Assembly: GCA_018873225.1 (NCBI GenBank)
Contig: JAEILZ010000001.1
Coordinates: 5,580,001 to 5,644,000 of the forward strand
Direction: 5' to 3'
Source of the DNA: [Phialemoniopsis] sp. UDSM-2020
Taxonomy: Eukaryota; Ascomycota; Sordariomycetes; Thyridiales; Thyridiaceae
Length of the DNA: 64,000 bases
Below the pieces are notes generated by a model that searched no databases, was not told the DNA's origin, and was given only the letters and a program-made list of their open reading frames with translations. Positions 10,953 through 22,929 of this stretch are shown here, in pieces. The translations under genes were made by a program, and so were the position numbers. Numbering within the stretch: the stretch's first letter is position 1; each line of letters starts with the position of its first letter.

Positions 10953-12677
10953 GCTATGCTATGTCATTGCAGACTTTTCAGCAGCCAGAACCAAAAACGA
11001 CCTACGACACCATTTTTCTTTTGTTTATGAAGGCACCTCACACGCGCACTTGACACCGACGACCGCTCGGTCCTGTTCTGGGCGTGACCAGCCCAGGTCG
11101 CAAAGTCCCGGAAGGGAGCTTTGGCGCAACAACGAGATTCACGCAGCGAAAGGCGTACCGATGGAAATATCAAGGGCATTTTTTTTTTAAGCACGGGCAG
11201 GCAAGATCTGAATTTTTCTATGGGTTTACTTGTGGGATATGACACGGTGTTCTACGGGCGTTGCAGGCGGCGTCTCTCTCTCGCTCTTTCTTGGATGATC
11301 CCCTCCCACAAATTCACGATACCAGGGGGGATGTATCTTGAAGGTGGAGGGACGGAAAATGAAACTAGCACGGGTGTATGTGTACTCGTCAATATCAAAC
11401 TATCAAGCTGGCATATTTGAAATTCATTTGGGCTGGAATATTGTCCCCGGACTCTCAGCGCCATTTCTCTCTGTTCCCTTGCTGATCGATCTGTCACTCG
11501 GGGGAGCTGTGCTGTGTGAATGACCACTGTCCGATTGAATTCCCCCTCCCCATGCGGGTCCAAGACCGAGAAACAACGGGTACCTAAGGTGGACAGGCAA
11601 GGCAGCTTCTTCCTCCTCCTCCTCCCCTCTTGCTCCCTTCTTGCTCCCTCGCCCGCGCCAAATGAGTCTGGAGTATGTACTTGTACCTGGGGTGCTGGCC
11701 ATGGCCATGCCGTCCGCGGTACCTTGTGTTGCTCTCACCAGCCAATCGTCGCGCCGCACCCCGTCCTGGGTGTGACCCGACACCCCGGCACCCGCATGGT
11801 ACCTAAGCGCCGGTGCACCAACCCTCCAATCAGCGCGGCGGGTCCGGGACTTGCAGGGCGGTAAAACAAAAAGATGATTGATGGTGTGCGTGCCCAGGGA
11901 CAGGGAGCTGTGTGGGGTTCATCCACAACTCTGTCTGGCCAGCAAACAAGCAGATGGATAGGCATGGCCTATTGGATCGGGGATTTAAGCGCCCACCACC
12001 GACAAAATTTCACACACCAGGGAACAGGGGAAGGGGGATTTTGAGCCGATGGCGGGCAGGGAGCTGCGGGCAGGTGATTTGCTACCGGGACGGGGGGTGG
12101 AGGGAGTCCATGCGTGGTACGTGGGACCTACGCCCGGTTACAATGGGATGGATGATGGATCCGATGGTGTCTGCGGATTCGAGGTGCAGGAGGAGGAGGG
12201 ACGGAGCGGGCCTCTCTTGTGCGATTTGCACTGCGTGAGCTGTCACTTTGGAGTGCACCTGGCCCATTGCTCTCTGCCTGTTGCTTCATCTCACATTCCT
12301 TTTCTTCTCTCATCGATGAATTCTGCTGTCAGACCGACAAGATGGCCGAAAAAAACGGGTATGAAACTATGGTGGCCCACGACACCCTGTGATGATGATG
12401 GAATGCAGGAGAATAAGTAATAGAATCCCAAGTAGCATTGGAAACGACCACGCTATGAGTAGATCTGGCTGCTCGTGGAAGCGAAACGAGGCTCAAGCTT
12501 GCTCGAGAACGGATCTGTCCCTTCCATCTACCGTAGCAGAGCACATCTGTGAAACACAATGTGCGCGGTCTACCTAGACGCCCCAGACGCAACGCTATTT
12601 TTGGAGGCACATGCACCGACCCGGTCCATGATTGTTTCATAAGAGGTGATAAGTTGCCCCACGCGCTGTCTGAAACC
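10953..12677. other. Intergenic, convergent gene ends
   Basis: This 1.7-kb space separates the 3' ends of the 10089 gene (plus) and FAN1 (minus). I see no protein family or RNA gene. It includes a T run near 11180-11189 and CT-rich stretches near 11275 and 11610. The plus-strand frame 12549-13487 is an antisense shadow of FAN1. Confidence 0.5.
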
Positions 12678-15424
12678 TCAGTCCAGAACCCTGACCTCCT
12701 TGGCAACGGCATTGCACAGCGCGACTCTGACCCCGGCCCCGGTCAGCACGTGGATCCAGAGCCTTTGCGTGTCGCTCAGGCGGTCGTTGGCGCTCTTGAC
12801 CTCGGCGAACATGCACTGTCCCCGTGGTGCACCTCCTCCAACCACCCGCTCTTCCTCCTCGGTCTGCTCGTCCGCACGGGGCGCTCCTTCGGGCGTCGTC
12901 CGCCACAGCACCAGGTCGGGGATCCCGCCCCCGCGCTGTCCGTACTCCTGCGCCATGACTTTGCACACGGCCGCCAGTGCCTCGCCCCTGAACGCGCCGG
13001 CCAGCTCGACCAGGTCCTCCAGATCAAAGTCCCAGTTGAGTCCCACGATGCACGTCCGGCGCTCTTCGTGCTCCGTGTACACGCGCCGGACGATGTCGGG
13101 GGCCGCGCCGTTGGCGATCTCCACGAGCCGGTGGTTGGCCTCGCTCGCGCGCGTCGGGTAGAAGGCGTCGGTGTGCAGGTCGAGCGGGCAGGTCTGGTAC
13201 GCCGTCTGGAAAACGTTGGGCACGTAGACAAAGAGGACGTCGTAGAAGAGGAGGGCAAAGAGCGTCCGGATGATGCCACCCTCGGCATGGTAGCCCTTCC
13301 AGCCCCGATTGCGGTAGTGGCTCAGGCACATGGCCTCGACAGAGCAGTCGTCGCCACCTTCTGCCTCGTCCACCCAGATCGTCTTGGTCGATGGGCCGCG
13401 CCCTGCCTTCCCCGCGGCCCCCGCCTGCGGCTCGTGCTCGCGCTTAATCTGGATGCCCTCAACTGTGTGTTCCTCCGGCTTGCGTAGGGTAACGTGCCCG
13501 AAATCGTGCTGTAGGCGGCGTGGGATCTTGAGGCGCCGCTCGAGCTTGACCAGTCGCCGCTGTAGGTCGTAGTGGTAAATGAGGTGGCAGTTGCGGTCCT
13601 CTAAGGCCTGCTCGCATGTGCTCACGGCCACGCGCCGCCAGTGTTTCTTTTGTTGCTCCGCGTCGGTGTACCGAGGGTCCGGATCGGCGGCGTGCATGTA
13701 GTGCTCCTCCAAGAGAGCCTTGCGTTGGTACCACGACCCTCGACGGGCCACCTGGAAGAGCTTCTGCGCGAGGAGCTCCGAGAGCAGGGCGTGTTCGCGC
13801 CGATACTCGTGCAGACGACCAAGCACGTAGGCCGCCTTGTGAGCGATGCGCGTGTACGAGTGGGCGGCGTTGAAGCGCCGGAGATAGCCGCCTTCGTTGA
13901 ACTCGTAGACGTGCTGTTCTTTGCGTTGCTCCTCTTTGAGCAGGTCGCGCCAGCGCGACGCTAGCCCGTCAAAGACTTCGAGGATGCGCCGAAAGCCAGC
14001 CTCGCCCGGCGGGCCGTTGAACTCGAGGATCTGGTCGACCTCGTACTCGAGCCGCATGGCCTGTTCAAAGTCCAAGAGGTGTTTCCGCGACGTGAAAATG
14101 TTTGAGGAGCGGCATACGATGTACTCGGGAAAGTTCCGGCGCGATATCTTGGCCAAGATGATAGTTGTCAGCGATTTCTCGGTCCACTCGGTGGAGCGAT
14201 AGAAGACAAGGTGCACCCGCTCAAAGAGCTTGAAGACCGAGGGCGAGATGCGGACGCACGGTCCGGTGATGGCCATGATCTTGTTGAGAAAGTGGGCTTT
14301 GCGGTCCGAATCTTGCCCAGTCGGCGTTCCTGGCTCCTCGCTCTCGTCTTTGGCGGCGTAGCCATCGGAGTCGGTAGATCCAAGTGTGCTGGACCGCCGC
14401 AGACCCAGTGATAGAAGACCCTGCTGCTGCGAGCTCATTTTGATCAGAGCCCGCTGCATCTCAGCCTTATTCTTGCCCTGGACCTTGGCGTCCTTTGCCA
14501 CCACCTTCAACTCATCTAGACCGAGGAGGGTGACTGCCTCTTCCACTGTAGTAACGTAGTCCGCTGACGAGTCTGCAAAAGTAAAGGACTCCTCCAGACG
14601 CCAGTCCTGGAGCGACACCCCGGCGACCGTACCCTCGTCGGACTCCCCACTCGTCGTTGCACCGCCTGGGAGTTCCCTACGCTTCTGAAGAGAGGCGATG
14701 GCGGCCTGTGGGTCTGATATGTCAGAATAGTAACCCAATCTCTCCGAGCGATGCCAAGCAGACGTCTTTCGCAGGAATAACCGAACATAGCTAGACGCTC
14801 AGGTCAATAACAAGCAGGTGAAAGGGAGCGGGTTGAATATGCAGCGGCATCAACTCACAGGTATTGCGCCTCATAGTCTAGCTGCCTCCATTGCTCAAAA
14901 ACACAGATTTCATTCGAGTCAAACAGATGGGCCTCGTCCTCCAGTACAGTGTCTAGAGCAAGATTGAAGGCGTCAACGTAGATTGAGCTCCTGCCTCGCA
15001 CCCATTTCCTCGAATCAAGCCGTGAAGCAGCATCGTCTTCGTCTTGGGCAGAAGTCGTCTGCGAGGCCCGCATAGCTTCATACTCCTCGATTGCATCCTT
15101 GTCCGTGCGGACTGGCGGCAGCGAAATCTCAAAGGGTGTCTGATGGACATCATCGCCACCGAGACTCAACACGCTGTCATCCACGTGTGCCACAGTATCG
15201 AGGTCCTCTTGTTGGGCACGATCCCTTCTCCGTTCCGGTACCGAAGCAACGTCCTCATCTTCGGACGAAGGCGCAGACTCGTCCGCGCTTGGGCTCGGCG
15301 TGCTCTCCTCGAGTTTTAATCTCTTCCGAGGCCGTGCCTCCATGGGATTCCTCGTGTTGGAAACGTCCGCCAACGGAGCTCGTTGCCTGGACACCGAGTA
15401 GGGCTTGCCAACACGTCGCTCCAT
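12678..15424 (-). CDS. FAN1: FAN1-family structure-specific nuclease (VRR-NUC)
   Basis: Two exons on the minus strand, 15424-14859 and 14790-12678, with a 68-bp intron (GTGAGT donor, CTAG acceptor); 892 residues. The junction restores the run DYEAQYLYVRLFLRKTSAWH, typical of the SAP-like region of fungal FAN1. The N-terminal 130 residues are acidic and disordered with a basic signal (RPRKRLKLEE). The middle is helical (TPR-like). The C-terminal VRR-NUC domain has the PD-(D/E)XK catalytic set: GIPDLVLW with Asp at about 814, and FAEVKSANDRLSDTQRLW with Glu at 852 and Lys at 854. FAN1 is a 5' flap endo/exonuclease that unhooks DNA interstrand crosslinks in the nucleus. I see no UBZ zinc finger, which vertebrate FAN1 has. 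Transcribed divergently from SDC1. Confidence 0.95.
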
Positions 15425-15740
15425 CTCAAGACACGCGTCACCCGAGCTCTCGCAGGTGATAGATTGGAGGAACGATCAGGATTGACGCGATCACCCCTGT
15501 CCAAAAAAGCACGCCCTGACACGCGCTATCACGGGACCTGGCGGCTTCCAAGCTCGATGTTTAAGTGTTCTTTTAGTGGGGGTCCCATGGCGGCGGGCAT
15601 TGGGATTGGAGCCACTAAAGTCCGGTAAGTGCCTGTAGCCTGCCTGCCCACTTGACAATACAATCTTGAAGCCGCAAGCAAACCCCCCGTAGTCCGGACG
15701 ACAGTGACCTGCGCGCCGACCAGCATTCAACCAGTGTGCT
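15425..15740. promoter_or_regulatory. Shared divergent upstream region of FAN1 and SDC1
   Basis: Only 316 bp separate the two start codons, so both promoters must lie here. No specific site could be identified by eye. Confidence 0.6.
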
Positions 15741-16588
15741 ATGGCGATTCAAACCCCGGAGCAGGCAGATCCGACGCCCGGCTCCGTCGCCATCGAGGAG
15801 ATGGCCGAGCGCGAGGCGAGACAGGACGCTGTAGCAATGCCCGCTGGAGAGGCCATCGCTGGGAACACGTCGGCGACCACTATCAGCACCGCGCCGGGTG
15901 CCGCGCCGGCGGATGGAAATGCCTCTGCGGACGTCACTATGGTAGACGTGGTCGAATCAGCTGCAGTAAGTTTGCTTCGTGTGCCCAATTGCCCTTTGTG
16001 GTTTGTTGTATTTCTTCTTTGGGAGGGGAAAGGTGCGCATAGGATATGGCCAACCACCTCTCATTTCGACCTCACTCTGCTCCCACGCCACTGAACAATC
16101 TCAGAACTGGCGCTCTGTTCTGTAGAGCAAGAAGAATAGACAACAAGAAGCAGGTCGCATTGGCTAACGTTATCGACCTCTCCGCCGAACAGTCCCCAGC
16201 ACCGAGTGCTCTGGCACCCAACTCATCTGCGCCCTCTCCGCTGCCAGCACGGACGGGCACACCGATGCGCAACGCGACTAATAGCGAGCAGCCTGGAGGA
16301 ACTGGCTCGAGAGCCGCCTCTGCCCACCCGCCCGAGCCCGGCTTCGCCATGCCTGCCGAGGCCCCAGCGCACGGCGCGCCTGCTCGACAGTATATCAACG
16401 CCAAGGTCACCGGCGTCCTGCTGGAGGGCATGAAGGCTATCGCCAAGGACCAGTAAGTGCTCCCGCAAACCTGTGTACGAGATGATGTCCCAGTCATTTA
16501 CGAGATGCATGCTAGACCTCCGGATCCTCTTCGAGTGCTCGGAGAGTACCTACTCCAGCGATCCAAGGAACTCGAGGGTACCACTTGA
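15741..16588 (+). CDS. SDC1: COMPASS subunit Sdc1 / DPY-30 homologue
   Basis: Three exons: 15741-15965, 16154-16452, 16516-16588; 198 residues. The first intron (188 bp) is longer than usual; the acceptor after 16153 fits phase and is followed by VALANVIDL, but AAG or CAG three to six bases upstream would also keep frame. The second intron (63 bp) falls inside the DPY-30 motif and joins LLEGMKAIAKDQ to PPDPLRVLGEYLLQRS, the two-helix dimerisation motif that ends the protein. The first 150 residues are Ala/Pro/Ser-rich and disordered. DPY-30 dimers bind an Ash2-family protein in the Set1/COMPASS complex, which methylates histone H3 on lysine 4. The short final exon ends ELEGTT. Confidence 0.9.
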
Positions 16589-17019
16589 GAATCGAATCAC
16601 TTCTGATACTACGGCATGCCACTGGCGTGGACCATGGGGTTTACGGCTTGGTTTTCGTTTCAGGACCGGGGCCAAGGAGGGAAAAGAGGCAATATGGCCT
16701 GATGGACATGTGGCACGGGGCGTTCTGTCGGCAGGGAAGGGGAAAAAAAGAAAGGCTTCACTTGCTATTGAGATACCACTTTGAGAGTTCCAGGGACGGC
16801 ATGAATTCATTGTTCTTTTCATGACAGATTCGACATTTTGACTACCGTGGGCGACCCCGGCCGAGGCTCGGGCGTCTAAATGCAAGTTTCCTGTCCCCAA
16901 CGCCGTGACTTGATGTCGAACAGCACATATCCTTCCTCGGCTCGATGCCACGCAGCCCGGGCCCATGCCTAAGCCCGAGACCAATAACCACTCTCCACCG
17001 CAACAGCCATACCACGCGC
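16589..17019. other. Intergenic between convergent SDC1 and uS15
   Basis: It holds the 3' untranslated regions of the two convergent genes. No further feature is seen. Confidence 0.5.
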
Positions 17020-17755
17020 TTATGCGACGATGGTGCTGGCAGTAGCGCTCTCGTACTTCCAGGTGGGGGGCAGAACACCGACGGTCTTGTAGTAGCGGGA
17101 CAGACGGTGGATGCGGGACTCGATCAGAATGAGGCGGAACTTGGAGTCCTTGTCCTTGCGGTTGCGCTCGAGGTGCTTGCGGACGGCAACAGCCTGGTGA
17201 TTGGTCAGTATATTAAGCCCTTGCGAAGCACACTCCTGAGCGCGTGGCCACGACTCACCTTCTTGATCAACATGTACAGGTCCTCGGGGAGCTCGGGGGC
17301 AAGGCCTGTTGTAAAATCACTCTGTCAGCCTGGGACCAAACAGAGGCAAATTGCTTATGGGCAGCCGCTACATGCGCGGTGCCGTGTGTGTGCATCTATG
17401 TGCGTGGGATCGTTCGTTCATCGCAGGGAGGAGGTTTCAACCCGTACCATTGGACTTGAGGATGCGCAGAATCTTGTTACCTGCAAACCACGACCAGAGT
17501 CAGTAAAAGGGCGCCTTTTCAAGCATTCGAATGCCAGAGGGTTCTCAACGTACCGGTGACGATCTTGACCTGGGCAATGCCGTGAGAGTCACGGAGGACC
17601 ACACCGATCTGAGAGGGGGTGGCACCCTTCTTGGCCAGCTTGCAGATCTGGTCGACGACCTGCTCGGGGGTGGTCTTGAGCCACGAGGGAGGGTTGCGAG
17701 AGTAGGGGATGGCGGAGGCAGAAATGCCCTTTCCCTTGCTGTGAAGACGACCCAT
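17020..17755 (-). CDS. RPS13: 40S ribosomal protein uS15 (S13)
   Basis: Four exons on the minus strand: 17755-17554, 17480-17448, 17305-17259, 17193-17020; introns of 73, 142 and 65 bp; 151 residues, the usual length of eukaryotic uS15. The start [12 protein letters not shown] and the end [12 protein letters not shown] are characteristic, and junctions rebuild the conserved [27 protein letters not shown] region (read across three exons). It binds helix 22 of 18S rRNA and is an early assembly component of the small subunit platform. Exons of 33 and 47 nt are unusually small, which explains why simple ORF reading shows only the first exon. Confidence 0.96.
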
Positions 17756-18940
17756 GTTTGCGGCTGTGTGGTGATGCTGTCGCAAATGCTACACTTGGTG
17801 GTGATGAGTGGGAAGGGGGATTTTTTTTCTCGCGGAGGGTCGGTTTTCACGATCAGGGCAAATGGGCCGGTAGGATGGAGAGTGCCAGTCGAAAAATTGC
17901 CTGGTGGGCTGGAAAATTCTCGCTTGATTAGGGCCACGCTCTCATTGGTGGGTCTGCTGGGCTAGTGGATCCCAGCCCTCAATGGGAGGTCAGGTCTGCT
18001 TTTCCTGCTTCATGACCGTCATGTGACTAGCTTGCCCCTTTAGCTTCTTATCGTCACGAGGAGCGCACGTGCGATAAGATTTTGGTGGTTCCACCCTCGA
18101 TAAGCAAAAAGCTCGACACATGCATCATTTCCGCCCATCAAATCTTCTTCTCGCTCCCTGATTTTTTTATCTCGAACGCGTCTTTCTACCAGAGATGTCT
18201 CGTTTCCCAGTTCTCGTATCTGGTTCTGATATGTCGCCTTGACGGAAAGCATTAACAGTCATTGTCAGCTGCTGTCTATTTGTAATTTTATGCTCTGGTA
18301 AGCAAAGCCGCCCTCTCATACACTGCCCTTCATCTTCCCAGGTTACTACGTGATGATCAACAACCTTTTTTTACTTTATTCTGGTACCTCTTATGCTAGA
18401 GTTCTTCGGAGCTCAATGATTGAACTGGACTTCTGATTTTATATTCCTCAACTATTATTTATTTTATGTTTTCTTCGCTGTCAACATGATCTCGAAAGCT
18501 AACGTGCGAACTCGGGCGTCTGCTCTAGACTTTTTTGCGTTCTTGCGTCCTCGAGATGAAAGTACCTAATACTCTCGTCGATCGATGTGTCGAGACAATA
18601 CCGCATATACTTGATCCAAACTATTCCGCTCTGGATGCCAATACAATTCAATTTTTGCTCATGAAACCTTTTGATGGCCCATTGCGGCTCCCACATAAAA
18701 TGTTGTACAAACGGAGCAGCCGCCCGACTCCTGTGAACCTGTGCGTTGCTCCCAGCCTGTGAACCTTGGTCGCGCGTACTCGCCCTGCTCTTTCGAAACA
18801 CTTCTCGAGATATGCTGCATAAACCCATTTTCTAGATAACTCGCGTGTGTTCGCTATTCACCTCGCTTCCTTTTAAAAAAAAAAGGTTCCCGTCTCAAAG
18901 TCGGTCCTTCAGCATCCACCATGCGGATACAAACCTCTGC
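17756..18940. other. Intergenic: uS15 upstream and U2AF 3' region
   Basis: About 1.2 kb containing the uS15 promoter and the 3' untranslated region of U2AF65. The part around 18280-18480 is noticeably T-rich, and there is an A10 run near 18876-18885. A minus-strand frame at 18499-18828 (109 residues) has no recognisable signature. Confidence 0.5.
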
Positions 18941-20993
18941 TTACCAGGCATTGACCTCAAAGTTCTCCTGCACGACACAGTCAGTTGATATGGTCTAACG
19001 ACAGGCGAAAAGAAAATTGAGTAGCCGGGGAGGCTTACCTCGGGGAAATACGTCGCTACGACGGTCCTGTCTGCAAACTTGCGTCCAGCAAGGGCCTTCA
19101 GGGCTTTGGTGCATGACTCTGTGCTGTCAAACTTGACAAAAATCTTGCCCACGCCGGCAGACTGCCGGCTGCCACCCACCGGCCTCGGGACCTTGAGCTC
19201 CACGATCGTGCCAAACTTGGAGCATTCGTCCTTGACATCGTCGCAGATTTCTAGGTATAGATGTGTCAGCAATGAGAAAAGTCGATAGAAGAGAAGTGTA
19301 CCCGGCGTGGCTTACCCTCGTACTCGTCGTGGTCCATCAGCTCGTCAGCGGTTACCATGTTCAGCAGCTGGAGAACACGGCCGACTTCAGAGTCCGTCGA
19401 AGTGGTACCGGCGAGCATGGACATGGCATTAACACCCATCTCGACGCCGGCCACCTGCGTAATTCCGATGCTGGCCTTTTGCACCTTGAGCCTCCTGTCA
19501 CCGACATCGAGGCCGTTAAGGCCCTGAATCGCGATGTCGGTCGATGCTGGGTCGGCATATTCGCAGAAGGCGAAGCCCTGTGTACTCGTGTTAGCTGGTC
19601 CTTGGCCCAATATGTGAGGAAAGGTGGTCAAGGGTGCAAATCTTGTTCTACTTACTCGGGACTCTTCCGTGCTCCGGTCCTTGGCGAGGACAAAGGCCTT
19701 GAGCTCGCCAAACGAGACCAACAGATCGGTGACTTGCTCTTCCGTCAGGAATAGTGGAATACTAGTAATGCTGATCTTGTTGGGCGTATCGAGAACAACG
19801 CTGGAGACGACGCCCGGCTCATAGCCTGTCTCGTCCGCGACGGCGGGGACGATGTAATCCTTGGGCCGGCGGATCACAAGGCCACCTCCGCCACCGCCAG
19901 CGGCGCCATTAGCTCCATCATCGGCCTCCATGGTGATGCCGTCGAGCGCAAGAGCGACGGTAGCATCGGCAGAGCTCCTGAACTCGACGAGGGCGAAGGA
20001 CTTGTCGCCTGAGATCTGGCACATGATGACGGGGTCATTGCTCTCAACAACGTTGAGCCCGTTGAGCTGTAGGTTGAGAAAGGATAGGAGGCTGTCCTCG
20101 TCTGCGGAAGGGGGTAGGTTCGAAACGAGCAGCCGCTTCGACTGCCTGGAGTTACCGGGCTTGAGCGCGGCGCTGTTGACCGAGCTCCCCTGCTGATTGT
20201 TCATGAAGGCCTGAAGCTTAGTCGGGTCCATGGCCTGCTGGCGGGGTGCGCCCGGCAGCGAGAACATGCCCGAGAGCTTGGCCTGCTCGGCGGCGACATT
20301 CTCGTAGCCCGGAGGCTTGATGTCCCACTGGGTCAGCCTCCTCTTCCTCTCGAGAATGGGGACTACGTCGGTGAGGTCGGGGGTCGGCTCTCGCTTCTTG
20401 GGCGGCGGCGAAGCGCTGCGTCTCCGCTCGCGCTCCCTGTTGTCGTGGTCCCTGTCCCGGTTGTCCCTATTTTCCCGGCGTCCGCCCCGTCGGTCATCCT
20501 CCCGGTAGCCTCCTCGCCTATCGTCGTCGTCGCGGCGCGCATCCCGCCTTCCGCCGCGATCGCGGTCCCAGGGTTCCCTGTCCCGCCGATCCGACCCGCG
20601 ACCCGAGTAACGATCCTCCCGTTCGCGGTCTCGATGGCTGCGGCTGGATGAATAGGTGTCGACCTCGCCTCCGGCGTCGCGGCGTGAGCCCCTAGATCCG
20701 CGATACTCGGGAGAGCGCGAGCGTCGTCGAGGGCGGTCTCCACGGTCGCGATCCCGTCTATCTTCACGATCGCCCCGCGAGCTCTGCAAAATCGCGTCAG
20801 TCGAGAATCAAAGTGATGGACCGGATGCGTGATGAGGATAAGACATACCTGGTAGTCTCGCGAAGAACCGCCGTGGCCACGACCATCTACATACGATCGG
20901 AGCAGGTCAGTACGACTGGGCATTGCGACGAAATGAGACTTGGCGGCCAGAGCAAAATGACTTACCCCGAGATGAGTAGCTATCTCCGTTCAT
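18941..20993 (-). CDS. U2AF2: Splicing factor U2AF large subunit (U2AF65)
   Basis: Six exons on the minus strand: 20993-20966, 20886-20849, 20783-19656, 19577-19316, 19250-19039, 18967-18941; introns of 79, 65, 78, 65 and 71 bp; 564 residues. The N-terminus is an Arg/Ser/Asp-rich RS domain; next come a Trp-containing ligand motif (LTQWDIKPPGYE, which U2AF/SF1 partners recognise), two RNA-binding RRMs (RNP-like KRLLVSNLPPS in RRM1; RNP1-like GFAFCEYADP in RRM2), and a C-terminal UHM-type RRM (ICDDVKDECSKFG, GKIFVKFDS, FADRTVVATYFPE). The last exon adds only ENFEVNAW. The protein binds the polypyrimidine tract and recruits U2 snRNP. The 78-bp third intron is a multiple of three with no in-frame stop, so its retention would add 26 residues inside RRM2. 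Confidence 0.95.
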
Positions 20994-21578
20994 TTTGGCG
21001 ATCTAGAACGATGGAGGGCGCGTAGATAATGACGTTTTTGGGCGCGGCGTTCTTGCGAGAAGAAGACTCTCCAAACTTTGCGCGAGGCTGGATTGAGCTC
21101 ACACACTTGCGGAGGTTAGTGAGAGAGTCCTAGGAGCCGCTAAACTGGGACTGGATTAGCGTCCAAGACCAGCACGCACCTGAGCCTCGTCGCCCACAGG
21201 CCAAGTACCTACCTGCACTGCAGATCCACTACAGCAACTCTTGGCAGTCACTGCAAGTACCACTGGGTTTTTGCAGAGAGCACACCTGCAGTGAACCCTG
21301 GGCAGCTGGGTCATCGGACCTTAGCGCAAGTACCTCATCTTAGCCGTCTGTGGCAAAGAACGCGACCCATGAGACACTTCGTGCTGAGATGGGCGCGAGC
21401 GGCTGAGATGAGCAATCGAATACACCTTGTATCTGTGGTATCTACTTTATCTACTTGGCTATTGTATCTACCTGCACGGTAATTCTGTTTGCCCGGGACT
21501 CAATGCGAGACTGCCTCGACCTTCCATGTCATGTCCTTGTAGAAGAATTCGTTGACCATTCCGCCTGCACTCGGAATC
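20994..21578. promoter_or_regulatory. Divergent upstream region of U2AF65 and OGG1
   Basis: 585 bp between two divergent start codons. It contains several TACCT and CTACTT elements (near 21207-21215 and 21440-21475) that recur in other upstream regions of the window. No other feature is seen. Confidence 0.5.
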
Positions 21579-22929
21579 ATGGCGGCTGAGTGGCGGAGGC
21601 TGCCCCTGAGCTTGGCCGAGCTCTGTATCGATACGGCACTGCGCTGCGGACAGTCTTTCAGGTGGCGGCAGATCAATGGTGAATGGTGCGCTTCTGAACC
21701 CCCGGCCCGGATTGCTCAAACAATCTCCTAACGCCCAAGTCTCATCTAGGCACTGCGCACTGCATGGCAGGATCCTCTCCCTCAAGCAGGATGCCACTCA
21801 CTTGTACTACCGGGCAGCATGGCCTACTACTGACCGCAAGCCCGTCAAGCCCGTCAAGCCCGCCAAGCCGTTGCCTGCCGCCTCTGCGGCGACGGGCGGG
21901 CGCTTCTCGGGCTTGGGGCCTCATGCGGATGCCGTCGGCGATGATACGGAGGCCATTGTCAAGAGCTATTTTAATCTGCACCTCGATCTTACCACCCTGT
22001 ACGACCAGTGGTCCCGGGATGATGCTAACTTCAGGAAAAAGGCGCCCAAATTCAACGGCATTCGCATCCTGAACCAGGACGCGTGGGAGGCCTTGGTCGC
22101 ATTCATCTGTAGCAGCAACAACAACATCTCGAGGATCTCGCAGATGGTGCACAAGCTCTGTCTGCACTACGGGCCGTACCTTGGCAAACTCGGCGGCGAG
22201 GACTTCTACGATCTGCCGGCGCCCGAGGCCTTGACCGGGTCCAAGGTTGAGTCACACCTACGGGAACTCGGGTTCGGATACCGCGCCAAGTACATTGCGG
22301 ACACGGCGCGGACTGTGGCCGGAGACAGGCCGTCTGGCTGGTTGCAAAGTCTGCGCAACCCCGAGAGTCCGGTGCCGGGTGCTCCCGCCGACGCAAAGCA
22401 TAACCTAGACATGACTTACAAACGAGCGCACGAGGAGCTGCTCCAGCTCAGTGGTGTCGGGCCCAAGGTTGCAGACTGTGTCTGCCTCATGGGACTCGGA
22501 TGGGCCGAGGCCGTTCCCGTCGACACACACGTCTGGCAAATTGCCGTCAGAGACTACAAATTTGGCAAGGCCAAGACCAAGACATTCTCGAAAGTCATGT
22601 ACGACTCAGTTGGCGACCATTTCCGGCAGCTTTGGGGAAAGCATGCCGGATGGGCACAGTCGGTGCTGTTCACGGCAAATCTCAAGGCCTTTTCTGACCG
22701 TCTCGTGGCAAATGCAGATGACAAGGTGGCCATAGAGATCAAAGAGGAGGCGGCAGCGGTAGCAACAGAGACAGAGACAGAGACAGAGACAAAGAAGGCT
22801 ACAGTGGTGGAATCTACCAGGAAGAGGAAGATTGTGGCCACGAAAGCCGAATCGGACGATGACGATGGCCATGGCAAACTGATGTCGGTGACAAAAACCG
22901 TCAGGAGGAGTAAGCGCAGGAAAACGTAG
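21579..22929 (+). CDS. OGG1: 8-oxoguanine DNA glycosylase/AP lyase OGG1
   Basis: Two exons, 21579-21685 and 21750-22929, with a 64-bp intron (donor GTGCGC, branch CTAAC, acceptor CTAG); 428 residues. The junction rebuilds INGEWHCALHGRILSLKQD, and exon 1 carries the family start with LRCGQSFRWR. The helix-hairpin-helix and GPD region reads LSGVGPKVADCVCLMGLGWA, with the Schiff-base lysine at about residue 275, and PVDTHVWQIA, with the catalytic Asp at about residue 294; the 19-residue spacing equals that of human Lys249 and Asp268. It removes 8-oxoG paired with C and nicks the strand. The C-terminal tail contains a Thr-Glu repeat from four ACAGAG units and a basic end (RRSKRRKT) that should act as a nuclear signal. 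Confidence 0.96.
22765..22788 (+). repeat. ACAGAG hexanucleotide repeat in OGG1 tail
   Basis: Four perfect ACAGAG units inside the coding sequence encode the Thr-Glu run of the C-terminal tail; length changes would stay in frame. Confidence 0.9.

Noticed and set aside
12549..13487. 312-codon plus-strand frame
   Set aside because: It lies antisense to the conserved VRR-NUC half of FAN1, is GC-driven and has no domain signature.
18499..18828. 109-codon minus-strand frame downstream of U2AF65
   Set aside because: Sits in a T-rich 3' region and shows no recognisable motif.
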